NCBI GenBank assembly: GCA_015680905.1
Contig: CM027377.1
Span: 17,012,501-17,076,500, forward strand
DNA: 64,000 nucleotides
Origin: Coptis chinensis
Lineage: Eukaryota; Streptophyta; Magnoliopsida; Ranunculales; Ranunculaceae
Reading direction: 5' to 3'
Below the pieces are notes generated by a model. It was not told the DNA's origin. It ran no database searches and saw nothing but the letters and a program-made list of their open reading frames with translations. Made by a program: the position numbers and the translations under genes. Below are positions 22,600-33,975 of the stretch, piece after piece (within the stretch, counting starts at the first letter, position 1; each line of letters opens with the position of its first letter).

Positions 22600-23215
22600 C
22601 TCTTGGATCAGTGCCTTCCCATGTGAAATTGTTATAAGAAACATTCCTGTAAGACAGTCACCATGTAAGGTCATTTTGTTCTAAATCAACATAAGAAGCT
22701 CCTAAAAACATAAGAAGAAAGTGTACTTGTTCAGGCATGCACCTTCTACCTTTTGCTGGACACCATAACATCCAAGGATAGAAAATGCAAAAAAAAATAA
22801 TAATAGATTAAAGGGGATTGCTCAAGTGGTTGGAAGAGCTGATGGAAACCAAAAGTACCCTGAGTATAGAAACTCAGATAGGCACTTTAAGTCAAATAAC
22901 TACAGAGGTAAACTAAGCTGGGGAACCTAACCAAGTCTACAATTTAGAGTAGCTCTTAAAGAGTGATAATTAGTTTGCCTAAGTCGACCGACCTCTGTAC
23001 CATTCAACAATTAATCCAAATAATCCTGAAATCATTTCAAGTGGCATGCAAAATAACAAATAAAATAAAGACATGAATATTAAGGACATATACTAACACA
23101 TTTCTGTTTCTTCCCAAGACCCATGCAGGTATAGCTCCAGTAAGCATGTTATGGTTTGGGCTAAACATGTTACTCAGGTTGATCCGTGTCTTGCATTCTC
23201 TAAGGACAAAGTAAT
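22600..23215 (-). pseudogene. Captured LRR receptor-like kinase fragment (ectodomain exons)
   Basis: Minus strand: 23215-23100 reads FVLRECKTRINLSNMF, then NMLTGAIPAWVLG, the leucine-rich-repeat signature N-x-L-T-G-x-I-P. After a gap that is probably intron, about 22650-22600 reads VSYNNFTWEGTDPRECSNGN, which resembles the S-Y-N-N-F-T-W segment between LRRs and the malectin domain in plant RKF1/At1g53430-type receptor kinases. Only these two exon pieces are recognisable and no kinase domain is present. A second, inverted copy of the first piece lies at about 35403-35590. Confidence 0.65.
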
Positions 23216-23333
23216 GATACCCCATTTCTAGATATTTTATTTGCTTCTACATGTGGTATATATGGCTATAACGAAATAAATATAGGTTCCAGGAAACCTC
23301 CTAATTCTATATCTTATCAACTTGAGTATCTAA
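23128..23333. repeat. Inverted repeat arm (partner 35403-35590)
   Basis: Landmarks such as AGGTTCCAGGAAACCTCC and GGGCTAAACATGTTACTCAG on this side occur reverse-complemented at about 35429-35446 and 35555-35574. The arms are about 190-205 bp and about 12 kb apart (about 3.4 kb once Z is removed). An adjacent second pair links 23463-23505 to about 34065-34100. Confidence 0.75.
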
Positions 23334-23334
23334 T

Positions 23335-23465
23335 TACCAATTTATCCTTTGTGTTAAAAAGCAAAAAAAAAAAAAGTGGTCAGCTAACTTTCTCGGTACC
23401 CTTTCCATTTAAAACTTTGGCATAAAACCGGGAATACGGGAACTATTTGGGAAATCTGGTATCCG
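23335..23465 (-). repeat. Internal copy of Helitron 5'-end sequence
   Basis: About 130 bp closely matches 39095-39214, with shared landmarks CGGTACCCTTTCCATTTAAA-like and AAACCGGGAATACGGGAACT. It stops at GGTATCCG, before the TC...TATATATAAA tip. It is a decapitated second Helitron 5' end inside the larger element. Confidence 0.75.
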
Positions 23466-23505
23466 TGGTTACATAACCTAACGAAAAAACAAAACAAAAC
23501 ATAAT

Positions 23506-24357
23506 TATTATTCTACACTGGAGAATAAAATATCTAAAAAAAATGCAATACGAATAACCTTTTTTTTATCATTGTCTTCAAAATGATCTAGCGAATTCAT
23601 CAGTTTTTTTTTTTTTTTTTGCGTTTAAATATTTTGGTCGGTTTAAATAAGTAGGTAGGTTGGACAAAGAAAGAAATTGTAGCTAGCTAACAAAAGCAAT
23701 TTTTTTTATGATAGTAAACACTCTTATAATTTGGTTGATAAGGAACCATAAGACCGATTATTCTCAAAATATGAAGAAAAGAAAACAAAGAGAAATAAAA
23801 ATAAGTATATTTGTTATCACTGTGAAATACTCAAAAGTATACTTGGAAGACACAAAATTAAGTTGAAAAAATAGAAAACTGAATTAAGAAAATGGGGTAC
23901 AAAGAGCAAATCAAATATTCGAACTGTAGATTGTAATAGAAAAATAACATTTAAATAGCAATAAATCTTGTTTAGATACATACGTCTATTACAATAAGGC
24001 TGGAATTCTGAAATCCCCAAAACTACAATTGCGGAAAACCCATAAAACATTGAAAACACATTTAAATAGATTGAAGGGCATAATGGAAAAGAGTGTGTGT
24101 AAACTGTATAGTCTTTGGTCATCTCTTTGAGTTGAGAAAAGTATAAGCAAGTAACTTCACACCGGTGATTTAACTTTCAAAATCCAAGTTCCATTGTTAT
24201 CTAGAAAGAAAGAAAGAAAAATAGGGATACTTAGACACAGGTAAATTAAAATGAAATGTTATATCTAAACCACATAAGCATTATGAGAAACGCAGTCATA
24301 TACTGTCATTCATCACATCCTATGGAAATCAAACATTAAGATGGAGCAATAGGGATG
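23506..24357. other. Helitron interior, nothing recognised
   Basis: AT-rich, no named domain. The last five bases, GGATG (24353-24357), are the target duplication of element Z. A T-run of 17 is near 23605-23621. Confidence 0.5.
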
Positions 24358-24832
24358 TGTTTCGACCCCCACCTACGTGGCAAACGTCCATTAGTAGGGG
24401 TCTCTACTTTATTCGTTTAATCAACAGGGCTAAAGCCCAATTCGCGTTATCATGGGTCAATGTACAGGCCCGTTAACTCATGTGTCTAAGGCTGAACCTT
24501 AGCCACATGGCTTGCCACTAATATACGTTGATTTATGTCCAGATTCATTCCTTATCAAAGAGATAGTTATCAGTTGACAGATATACTCTATCACAATTAC
24601 TCAAGACACAAGATTACTTGAGCTACAAGGACTCTCTACTCTACCTATATAAATACCACATTATTTTTCATAAGGAACTACGTGGAAACTTGATCCCTAG
24701 AGAACAGATCTTGGGTACGTAGGCAGCCATTATTTGGTTCAGTTTCATCTCCCCCAACATCAAAATCCTCTGTTTCTTAGTGCGTTCGTCACCATTGCTC
24801 TCGTTGTGTTGAAGCAGTTTATTGCCGAAACA
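24358..24832 (+). repeat. 5' LTR of element Z
   Basis: TGTTTCGACC...GCCGAAACA, 475 bp, with a short terminal inversion TGTTTCG/CGAAACA. A TATA box (TATATAAATA, 24646-24655) marks the likely promoter. It pairs with 32556-33029. Confidence 0.95.
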
Positions 24833-24836
24833 TAAT

Positions 24837-24854
24837 TGGCGCCGTCTGTGGGGA
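24837..24854 (+). promoter_or_regulatory. Primer binding site of element Z
   Basis: TGGCGCCGTCTGTGGGGA, four bases after the LTR. X has the related TGGCGCCGTCTGCTGGTT on its strand. The first eight bases fit the 3' end of tRNA-Asp; I could not match the remainder to a tRNA from memory. Confidence 0.75.
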
Positions 24855-24886
24855 TTTTGAATCCATTATCACGTGAAACAATCAAG

Positions 24887-27045
24887 ATGGTAAGCACAAG
24901 AAGCAGACCAAATAGTCAACATATTCCTCCTACTAACAAGAATCGCAACCCTCGAAATTCAAATCGGCCGATGCATGAACCGTTAAACAATCAAGTTGCT
25001 CCTAGTAGTAGGATCAATTCTCAACATCCGACTGTAGCAGCGCATCCGCCACCGCCTCCGCCTCCGTAAAAGGCAGTACAAGTGCCACCACCCTTAACGG
25101 CCTTGCAACAAGAAAATCGACAAGTCAGTAGTCCTCCATGCGGTCCGCCGTCTGTCCATGTCGATCCTTCAGTTGACATGGATATGGACGTGGACATTAC
25201 TCTCCGCGCCAACTAAGCGGAAAAGGTGATAGTAACAGCCCAATTCACCCCTAATACGGTTGGCGGGAGTTACGACGAGTCAAAAATTTAAACAGAATTT
25301 GAGAAGGAAGCCGGCAAAGAGGCAAGGCGGTGGGCGGCGTTGCAAATTCAACAACATCAAGGGCGACCACGAAGGGACGCAGGCCATTCCAGTGTATGGG
25401 ACCGTCTTGACGATCCACTTCGTCGTCCTCAGCGACGTGCTATTTCTCAAGCACAATCAACCAGTGCACGCTCTAGGAGTAATGACCCTATTACCCGTAC
25501 TTATGGGGAGAATCGGATTGGCAGGGATAACTACTACCCTAGACATGTCCGATCTCAAAGGGAAGATTTACCTCTGAGAAGCAATTTCAGGGAAGACCGC
25601 CATCCGAGACATGTCCAACATGACTGGGAAGGCGAGCATCCCAGACAAGAGCAACAAAACATGGAGTGGTATAATTATTCCGACCACCCGGCCAAGGGTG
25701 ACTACCGCCTAGAAACGGCTGGTTTCTGAGGATAGACAAAGACAATCACCGGTCGGAGCCCGATCGTGGAATACCGCCAAAGATCTCTAACTCCAATAAG
25801 AGATAATGGAAGGTATCCTTCTCCACATGGGCGGCACGGGGCGCCCAGTTGTTCGAGCCAATACTTTAACTCTAACGAACAACAAATGAAAGAGTTGATT
25901 GCAAAAAGAACTTAACGATAGAGAGTCAAGGGATGTAAGAATGAAAAACTTGACGGTCAATGATGGAGTACTTGACAAGTTTTAAACCGACATTCAAGAA
26001 GCTTACCACCATCCCGCTTCAAAACAACCCGATTTTGAACTTTATGATGAGTCGGAAGGAGATCCCGGCTTGCATGTTCTATCGTTCAAAAATAAGTTGG
26101 TGTTGTGGGGTGGGGATGATCCGCTCATATGTAAGCTCTTTCCATCGACTCTAAAGGGAGACGATTCTGCTTGGTTTAGTGAGTTGCCTTCAAGATCGAT
26201 TCACCAATTCAATGAACTAGAAAATCAGTTTGTTAATCGTTTCGCCACAATTGCAAGGCGCCAAAGGATGTCGACTCACTTCGAACATCAAGCAACAACG
26301 TGGCGAAGTTACGTACTTTTGTTACTAGGTTCCGGAAAGGCGGCGGCCGCAGATGTTCGAAGTTTACGATGGGATGCTTCTTTTAAGCCTTTAAAGAAGC
26401 ATTATATTATGAAAGAGACGAAGTTCGAACTTCATTGTAAGGGATCTTTACCACTCTCGATTAAAGATGTCCTAAAAACTTCGATCGATCGTATGTTAGG
26501 GCTGAACAACACATTCAGATCGAGGAGAACCTATCGGCGAAAGCGACAAAGGGACAAAGATATTCGAGTAAAGATTTTTCCGAAAGCAAAAATTTTAAAG
26601 CCGGAAACAAGGACAGTCAGATCAACAACATAACGATGGAAAGAATGACAATCAGAAGCAAGTCAATTTCAATCGTGATGGAAAAACTCTACCTGAGCTA
26701 AAACTGACCCCGCTCAATGCCAAGTACTCTGTTATATATGAGAAGTTGAAAAGTGGGAATCTTCTTTCCCCGCCGTATCCACTTCCAGAAGATACCAAAG
26801 CGACAAGGGACAAAGCCTTGTGGTGTAAATTTCATAATGACTATGGCCATGAGACAGAACTTTGTCGCTCTCTCCGGGGTCGGATTCAGAAATTAGTGGA
26901 GAAAGGACTTTTGAACGAATATCTTACGAAAAACTCTCAACAGGCAGTTGCTGCAACTTATGAGCATGTCATTAATGTCTCCCATTCTCATGTTGAGTCT
27001 CTTTCCAAAAGTCAGAGTAAAGAATCAAAAGCGTTTGAAAGTTAG
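24887..27045 (+). pseudogene. Element Z gag
   Basis: An ATG at 24887 opens a short N-terminal piece ending in a proline run and a stop (about 25068). The capsid region at about 26060-26330 reads CKLFPSTLKGDDSAWFSELP and FNELENQFVNRF, typical of Tat-lineage gag. The nucleocapsid-like motif CKFHNDYGHETELC with RGRIQKLVEKGLL lies at about 26824-26920 and matches the CxFHxDxGHxTxxC pattern of this lineage. Several frameshifts and stops separate these pieces. Confidence 0.8.
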
Positions 27046-29345
27046 TTATGTTGGTGAATTTAACCGTATCAACAAAGTCGATTTTGTCAAAGGAATCGGG
27101 CCAAGAGACTTCAAGAAGAGCCCCTCCAATTTCTTCGATGATGATCTCCGTGGTGTATATCACCCTCACTATGACGCAGTTATAATTTCTGTGTCTATAG
27201 GTGCTTCTCGTGTTCAACGGGTAATGATCGACACAGGGGCCACTTCTAGCGTCATTTTCAGTGGATGTTATTCTCAGATGCAACTTCGCGAAGGTATGAT
27301 CATCGCCGAAGACAATCCTATCATCGGTTTTGATGGGACAACATCTTCAGCGGTTGGAAGAATTACCTTACCAATCAAATTAATGAACAAAGAAGTTGAG
27401 CTCGATTTCTTATTGATGGACTGTCGATCCCACTATAACGCAATTTTGGGCAGAGATTGGATACATTCCATGGGGGCTGTAGTCTCCACATTTCATCAGT
27501 GTGTCAAGTTCCCATTCTCTGGGCATATTTGCAAGGTTAAGTAGTGACGGTATCGCCCATTCTGTCATGACAAAGCAATGGATGACTATAAAAATCTGAA
27601 GTTCGAGGTAATACGATCCTTGCAAGTGCCCCTTGAGTTCTGATTTACCAAGCGGCGTGCCCTCCATCTATAATATTGAGACTCATGTGCAAGGGCCGCC
27701 GACAGTGGATCGACTTTTGGAAGTACAAGTAGGAGATTCAGCAGAAGAAACCACTTTTATTTCCGCTGAACTTTCGAGCATAGAACAACAAGAGTTGGTT
27801 TCCCTTTTACAGCAAAATAAGCGTATCTTCGCTTGGAAAATTGAGGAAATGCCGGGAATCGACCCTTCTGTTGCCTGTCATAAACTTGACATTGATCCAA
27901 GTTTCAGGCCAGTTCGCCAAAAACCTAGGAGAATGGCACCTGATCGGAAGCTCAAAGTTAAAGAGGAGATTGATAAGCTACTTGCGGTTAACTTTATCCG
28001 GCGAGTTACTTACCCAAAATGGCTTGCTAATGTCGTCGCAGTGCCAAAAAAGAATGGACAAATCAAAATTTGTATTGACTTTACAAACCTTAACGCAGCT
28101 TGTCCGATTCATCCGTATCCATTGCCATGAATTTCCGAACTAGTAGATGCCACTTCGGGATTCCAACGCTTATCTTTCATGGATGCTTCTTTAGGGTACT
28201 ACCAGATCTCTTTGAATGTTGATGACCAAGAGTTCACCGCTTTCATTACCGACCAAGGCATTTTCTGCTACACTGTTATGCCTTTTGGTTTGAAAAATGC
28301 CGGTGCAACCTACCAAAAGCTTATCAATACAATTTTTTCCGATCTGTTGGGAATAATAATGGAGGCTTATATCGATGATATAGTCGTGAAATCAAAGCTT
28401 ACTGGTGATCATCTTTCCGATCTTCAACTTGTTTTTGATAGGCTTAACAAGTATAACATGAGACTCAATCCCACCAAATGTTCTTTTGGCCTCTCTTCTG
28501 GAAATTTTTTGGGATACCTCATGACTCGTAGAGGTATCGAGGCTAATCCTGATCAGATACGTGCCGTTATTGATATGCCATCACCAAAAAATAAGAAGGA
28601 AATTCAACGGCTTAATCTTGGTCGGTGGCATTCTTCATAGATTTATTTCTAAATATTCCGATCGTTGTCATCCCTTCTTCCAGACTTTAAAGGGGGCGGC
28701 AACTTGGAACATTGATTGTGAGATGGCATTGTAACAACCGAAGAAATACTTGGTTAGTCCTCCTATATTAACAAGTCCGTCAACGGGTCAACCTAGTGGC
28801 ATATAGCTGGCAGCTACATTGATGGAAAAATCTATGGAAGACATTCTGCCGCCGCTAATTGGGGGCGACGAAGACCGACATGAAAACGCATTTCTAATCT
28901 CATTGACATATGGATTGTTTACTCGGATGGCTCGCATAGTAAATCTGGTCCAGAATTGGATGTGTTTTTGTTAAACCCGGCGGAGAAAAGATTGGAAAAT
29001 CAGGCGACTTGGCCGCCCTTCAAATAACGGCCGAAGTATGAGGTCGCCATTTGTGCCTTGAGAACGGCTTTGACACTTGGGGCGAAAAGCTCCAGGTTAT
29101 ACAGTTCTTCTCGCCTTGTTGCCAATCAGTTTGGTGGGTCTTTTGAAGCAAGAGATGAGCGTATGGCGGCTTATCTTAGTTTGATATGTAGTCTTGCTCG
29201 ACAATTTGATAGCATCTCTATTACTCTAAGACCCCGAAATGACTTACGTCATGCAGATTCATTAGCTTATCTCTCCGCCGCCGTTAGAAGCGAAGGGTCA
29301 AGACACATCACTTTTACACTCATCTTTTCGTCAGTTGAAGTTTAA
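27046..29345 (+). pseudogene. Element Z pro-pol: protease, RT and second RNase H
   Basis: Protease at about 27180-27270 has VQRVMIDTGATSSVIFS, with the catalytic DTG intact. RT starts at about 27890 (FRPVRQKPRRMAPDRKLKVK; VPKKNGQIKICIDFTNLN), is interrupted by a TGA at 28128-28130, and continues with FMDASLGYYQ and the intact active site YIDDIVVKS (about 28367-28393). Sequence after 28640 is damaged. The archaeal-like RNase H seen in Tat elements is present in pieces: VYSDGSHSKSG at about 28918, an in-frame stop at about 29026, then DERMAAYLSLICSLARQF and NDLRHADSLAYLSA to 29345. There is no integrase downstream. Confidence 0.85.
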
Positions 29346-29800
29346 ACGTTTTACGCTCGCTTAGTTCATTACTATCATTACGAAAAAATCTGACGAAGTT
29401 ACCACATTTAGCTTCGTCAGTTTACGTTTGAACGTTTTTTACGCTCGCTTAGTTCATTACTATCATTACGAAAAAATCTGACGAAGTTACCACATTTAGC
29501 TTCGTCAGTTTACGTTTGAACGTTTTTTACGCTCGCTTAGTTCATTACTATCATTACGAAAAAATCTGACGAAGTTACCACATTTAGCTTCGTCAATTTA
29601 CGTTTGAACGTTTTTTACGCTCGCTTAATCATTACTATCGCTACGACAAAATCTGACGAAGTTACTACTTTTAACTTCCCCAGTCTAAGTTTGAACGCTT
29701 TTACGCTCGCTTAGTTCGTTACTATTGTTCCGACAAAATCTGACGAGGTTACCACGTTTAGCTTTGTCAGCCTAAGTTTGAACGCTTTTATGCTCGCTTA
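29346..29800. repeat. 88-bp tandem repeat in element Z
   Basis: The landmark CGCTCGCTTAG recurs at 29354, 29442, 29530, 29618, 29704 and, with one change, about 29790. This gives periods of 88, 88, 88, 86 and 86. The first three units are nearly identical and later ones diverge. Each unit holds an imperfect inverted repeat around TCTGACGAAG / GCTTCGTCAG. The array begins right after the RNase H stop, where integrase should start. Confidence 0.9.
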
Positions 29801-31130
29801 GCCTAATTTTGCAAAGTTAAGTATGCATTGGGGGCGTTTTTCTCTACGTGGGGGCATCTCGTTCTATTTCATTTCAACTATATAAATCAACAACATTGTC
29901 AGTTTTCCACAGGTATGTTATCTATCACAACAACAACAACATTCAAATATCAAATGCATACTTTATTTTTATTTATTTTTCATCAAAAGAAGTTTTAGCT
30001 CTATAGTATTACATTCACACAATTACCTAATCAATTGTCTCTGTCAATTATCTTACGGTCGCTCAATTAAATCTTTATTTTCTTCTTCGAAATCTGCATT
30101 CGCTTCGCTTAGCACTTTTGGTTAATTATCTTCCGCATTCATTATTTTTTCTAAGGCATTGCGCCGCTTTTTCTCAACGAAACTTTCCGTCGGCTTCTAA
30201 GGCATTGGGCCGATATTTCTGAGAGACATTTTTCATCAATTTTTATGAGCGAAAATTTTCTCCGACTTCTTTATTTCTTCTACGGCATTGCGGCGCGATC
30301 ACCCTGAGCAAAACCTTTCTTCATCTTCCTTATTTTTTCTAAGGCCTTGTGCCGATCTTTCTGAGTACACCTTTCCGAGTTAAACTTTCCGACAGCTTCA
30401 TTATTTAATTTCTTCTACGACATTACTTGACATCTTTCTACGCGAAACTTTTCTCCATCGACTCTTTGTAACTATATTTTGCTCGTAATTCCGCCATTTC
30501 AACCTGCGACAAAAATACAAATTTTTTCGTCAGTCTTTCAGACTTAACCAAAATTTTACGACAACTTATAAAAAAATACTAACATACCTGTTTCATGCTG
30601 TCAATAATCATTGGCACCGCTTAAAGTATTTTTCGAGTTCATCCACGGTGAATCGACACTTTTTCTTTAGCCATTGGTTTTGAATAGTCACCCGACATTC
30701 TCTATCATTCTTTCCTTTACAATCCAGTTCTTTTATTTTCCGTTTTCGGTTAACTATTTTCCGCTATCGAAATATACATTCGCTTCGCTTAGCGCTTTCG
30801 GTTAACTATTTTCCGCAGTCATTCTTTTTCTAAGGCATTGTGCCGCTCTTTCTCAACGAAACTTCTGTCAGCTTCTTTAATTCTTCTACGACATTAATTG
30901 ACGTCTTTCTGTGCTAAACTTTTCTCCATCGACTCTTTATGAATATAATTTACTCATAATACCGCCGTTTTTTTTACCTCGAGTGTTTTTTTTCGCCCGT
31001 ATAGTGCGGTAGTTTCTACCTGGAAAAAAGCAGATAAAACCGTGTCAGATAGGTCAAAAAACGGGTCAGAAAGCTCAAAAACCGGGTTCACTGAGTCCAC
31101 GAGGACGATCTAGGCCAGCTCATTGGGACA
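29801..31130. repeat. Degenerate interspersed repeats in the 3' region of Z
   Basis: No coding potential. Blocks such as CATTCGCTTCGCTTAGC (about 30098 and 30780), CTAAGGCATTG (several copies) and TTTTCTCCATCGACTCTTT (two copies) recur irregularly over 1.2 kb, with a CTTTCTGAGC-type filler. It looks like decayed duplications of one ancestral module. Confidence 0.65.
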
Positions 31131-31132
31131 CA

Positions 31133-31350
31133 GGTACGGTGCCCTTCCTTGGAGGGCGTTTCACCGTATCTTGTTTGGTATTCACTCCTCATAATACACC
31201 GGACCAGGTTATTAAGTGCGGGTACCATGCCCGTCCTTAGGAGGCGTTGCACCATAGCATGTTTTTTCATAATACACCGGACCAGGTTATTAAGTGCGGG
31301 TACCATGCACGTCCTTAGGAGGCGTTGCACCATAGCATGTTTTTTCATAT
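31133..31350. repeat. 78-bp tandem repeat in element Z
   Basis: ATAATACACCGGACCAGG occurs at 31191 and 31269 (period 78). The two units are almost identical, and a diverged third unit begins at about 31133 (GGTACGGTGCCC against GGTACCATGCCC). Confidence 0.85.
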
Positions 31351-32539
31351 TAGTTTGTTTACAGCGCCATCATCGTCTCTCTTCTTCAGCAGCTCATGCC
31401 AAAGTCGCGCACTCGCGCACAACACCAAACCATCTTCCTTTTTGTGTCGCCACCACATGTTCCATATAGCAGACATCCTAAGGAAGGAGTTACACAGTTC
31501 AGCGCCCATGCAAAAAAAAAAAAAAAAGCATAACGCGCAAAGGGTGCTTACCACGATCTCCTCGGAATCCAAGCTGCGCTGACGGATGACTATTCTGCGG
31601 GCGCCTTACAAGCCCAGCATAGGTCTTCCATGGGCAAAGATGACATGGTCTTCCACCGAAAAAGGGATGGACGATGGACGTGTTGAATCACTACATGCCG
31701 TAATGAAGATTACTGTTGTATGTTTGTTTGGCTATGGCGAAATCGTTTTACCGGTTTCTGAGGGTTATGTATTACGCTTTGGTGCCGAATCGTTTCTGTT
31801 TCGACAACTGGGTACTCAAGACAGCAGACATCATGAAAGAAGAAGATACAGCATATATTCCGGAAAGATAACGCACCTGACTTTTTTACTTGCGAACTTG
31901 AAGCCCTCTCAAGACTTCGTAACCCAACCTTGTTTCTTTACTGATTTGCTCTTGTGAAAACAGCAAGCTTTGTCTCGGCTGCTAGTACGTTTTTACTATT
32001 AGATCTAGTTTGATCTACGGATACATTTTTTATAATATTTCGTCGATAAGTTTTACGGGGTCGATTCTTATCTCACATGGATTCTTATCTAGTTCGGGGT
32101 GAAATACAGTTTTAGTCGCCCAAGTATTCACTTTCGATTCCAACTCGTATTTTTTCTTTTTTCTTCATATTCTTACTAAACTGCCCCTGAGTTTAATTTT
32201 CAACGGTATAATCCGAGTATCGCTATTCCGTTAGCACGCTTCATCGAATTCAAATTTCGCGTTATCACGTAACGCGTTCGGTACATTTTCGCCACTCAAT
32301 TTCTTTTGCTATTTTATTTATGTGCATCTTTTATTTTTTCTGTACATTTTCGGCCATCTTTTCTTTAACTACGTCATTGCGTCCCGTCTACATTTATTTG
32401 ACATTATTTCGTTTCCGCTAATTCCCGAATTTTTTCCGATTGTCCATTTTCTTATCGTTTACGTTCACACGACATTTTTATTATTTCGCATTTTCCGTGT
32501 TTTATCTTCTCTTCTTTGCCATGTGAACTTTGTTCGCTT
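31351..32539. other. Element Z 3' non-coding region
   Basis: It contains short open stretches but nothing I recognise as a protein. A run of 15 A lies near 31511. It ends at the polypurine tract. Integrase motifs (H-H-C-C finger, D-D-E) were looked for here and not found. Confidence 0.6.
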
Positions 32540-32555
32540 GACAAAGAGGGGGCGG
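32540..32555 (+). promoter_or_regulatory. Polypurine tract of element Z
   Basis: GACAAAGAGGGGGCGG immediately precedes the right LTR; it is the plus-strand primer. Confidence 0.85.
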
Positions 32556-33029
32556 TGTTTCGACCCCCACCTACGTGGCAAACGTCCATTAGTAGGGGTC
32601 TCTACTTTATTCGTTTAATCAACAGGGCTAAAGCCCAATTCGCGTTATCATGGGTCAATGTACAGGCCCGTTAACTCATGTGTCTAAAGTCAACCTTAGC
32701 CACATGGCTTGCCACTAATATACGTTGATTTATGTCCAGATTCATTCCTTATCAAAGAGATAGTTATCAGCTGACAGATATACTCTATCACAATTACTCA
32801 AGACACAAGATTACTTGAGCTACAAGGACTCTCTACTCTACCTATATAAATACCACATTATTTTTCATAAGGAACTACGTGGAAACTTGATCCCTAGAGA
32901 ACATATCTTGGGTACGTAGGCAGCCATTATTTGGTTCAGTTTCATCTCCCCCAACATCAAAATCCTCTGTTTCTTAGTGCGTTCGTCACCATTGCTCTCG
33001 TTGTGTTGAAGCAGTTTATTGCCGAAACA
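32556..33029 (+). repeat. 3' LTR of element Z
   Basis: 474 bp, nearly identical to 24358-24832. TATA box at 32843-32852. It is followed by the GGATG duplication. Confidence 0.95.
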
Positions 33030-33034
33030 GGATG

Positions 33035-33847
33035 CATGAAGAATTAGAACACATGAAATTGTAACTCATTTTTTGCAATGGATACAGATGAAGTTCTTTC
33101 GGCATTAATGGTTCAAATCACGCATGAAAATAAAATAGAGGAAGGCAACGCACAATAAACCTGTTTAATTAAGATTAAATTCAAACCGAAAGTAAAAGTG
33201 AAATTAGGAAATAGGAACCTTACCTCTTCCATTCGCGGTTGTAGAGGTAATGGAGAGTATCAGGGGCTGAGACTAATTAGAGGGAGAAGTAGTTAGGGAT
33301 TAGAGGATGATTTACTTTTCTTTGTAAAATCTGGAAACGGTGTTGAAACGGTGCAAAGAATTTTGTGTTGTTTCCTACAAATTGGAAACAGAGAATTGTA
33401 TCAAAGAGTTTTATTTACTTACTTGCATTTATAACGAAGCAAAGAATGCCACCTGAATAATCGACTGGTTTCAGAATTTTTCTGATCGCTAATAATGTTT
33501 TGAAGAAGAAGCAAAAGTTGTTATGTGATTACCTGCAAATGAAAATCAGAGAATTGAACGTGTTTTCTACAAAAAGGCCTGAAAACATTCAGAATCGTGA
33601 TCTTACCGGTTGGAAGTCTCCTGTGCAGAAGAATAGATCTACAGAAAAAGAAAAATGGAGAGAAAAAGAAAAATGGAGAGGGAAAAAGTAGCCACTCTCA
33701 ATAGCATGATTCGTTGGTCGCTCTTCGCGGAACGGGTTTTAATTGGGAATATCATGAACGGAGAAGACGAACGAACCGCGAAATTGTGTCTCTGTTTGTT
33801 TTCTGAAGACGTTATTGAGTTTTATAGCCCTAAAATGCTATAAATTA
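33035..33847. other. Helitron interior, nothing firm
   Basis: On the minus strand, GAATGGAAGAG followed by GTAAGG near 33220-33235 could be a small first exon with a splice donor. A similar ATGGAAGAG-GTTAGA occurs near 38828-38840. No protein can be named. Confidence 0.35.
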
Positions 33848-33975
33848 CCGATTTACCCTTTCCGCGAAGAGAAAAAAAAATGGCTGTCCGATTTTCCGGT
33901 ACCCTTTGGATTTAAAACTTTGGCCTAAAACCTGGAATTGAATGTGCAACGCACGGACCCGTTTACGGTATTCAT
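33848..33975. repeat. Helitron end remnants (5'-end piece, minus; 3'-like hairpin piece, plus)
   Basis: 33848-33937 matches the Helitron 5'-end block (GGTACCCTTTGGATTTAAAA). Directly after it, about 33946-33973 reads GTGCAACGCACGGACCCGTTTAC, similar to the main element's 3' hairpin and CCGTTTAC but oppositely oriented and lacking CTAG. Two abutting, differently oriented ends indicate a broken, rejoined Helitron. Confidence 0.6.

Larger units (their letters stand above)
24358..33029 (+). mobile_element. Tat-lineage Ty3/gypsy retrotransposon Z, lacking integrase, nested in Helitron
   Basis: LTRs at 24358-24832 (475 bp) and 32556-33029 (474 bp) differ by only about four substitutions and one indel by eye (about 1%). 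GGATG flanks both ends (24353-24357 and 33030-33034). The PBS follows the left LTR and the polypurine tract GACAAAGAGGGGGCGG precedes the right one, so polarity is plus. Gag, protease, RT and the second RNase H are recognisable but broken. No integrase is found; the space is taken by tandem repeats and about 2.7 kb of low-complexity sequence. Near-identical LTRs with a wrecked coding region imply it moved recently using proteins from another element. Confidence 0.92.

Noticed and set aside
29346-29800. Regularly spaced repeats that might suggest a CRISPR array
   Set aside because: The 88-bp units are contiguous with no unique spacers, inside a plant retrotransposon. It is a tandem repeat.
31088-31348. 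86-codon minus-strand frame with internally repeated peptide
   Set aside because: The peptide repeat simply mirrors the 78-bp DNA tandem repeat in Z's non-coding region.
33500-33843. Lys/Glu-rich plus-strand frames
   Set aside because: Low-complexity GAAAAAGAAAAATGGAGAG repeats produce them. No start context or homology signal.
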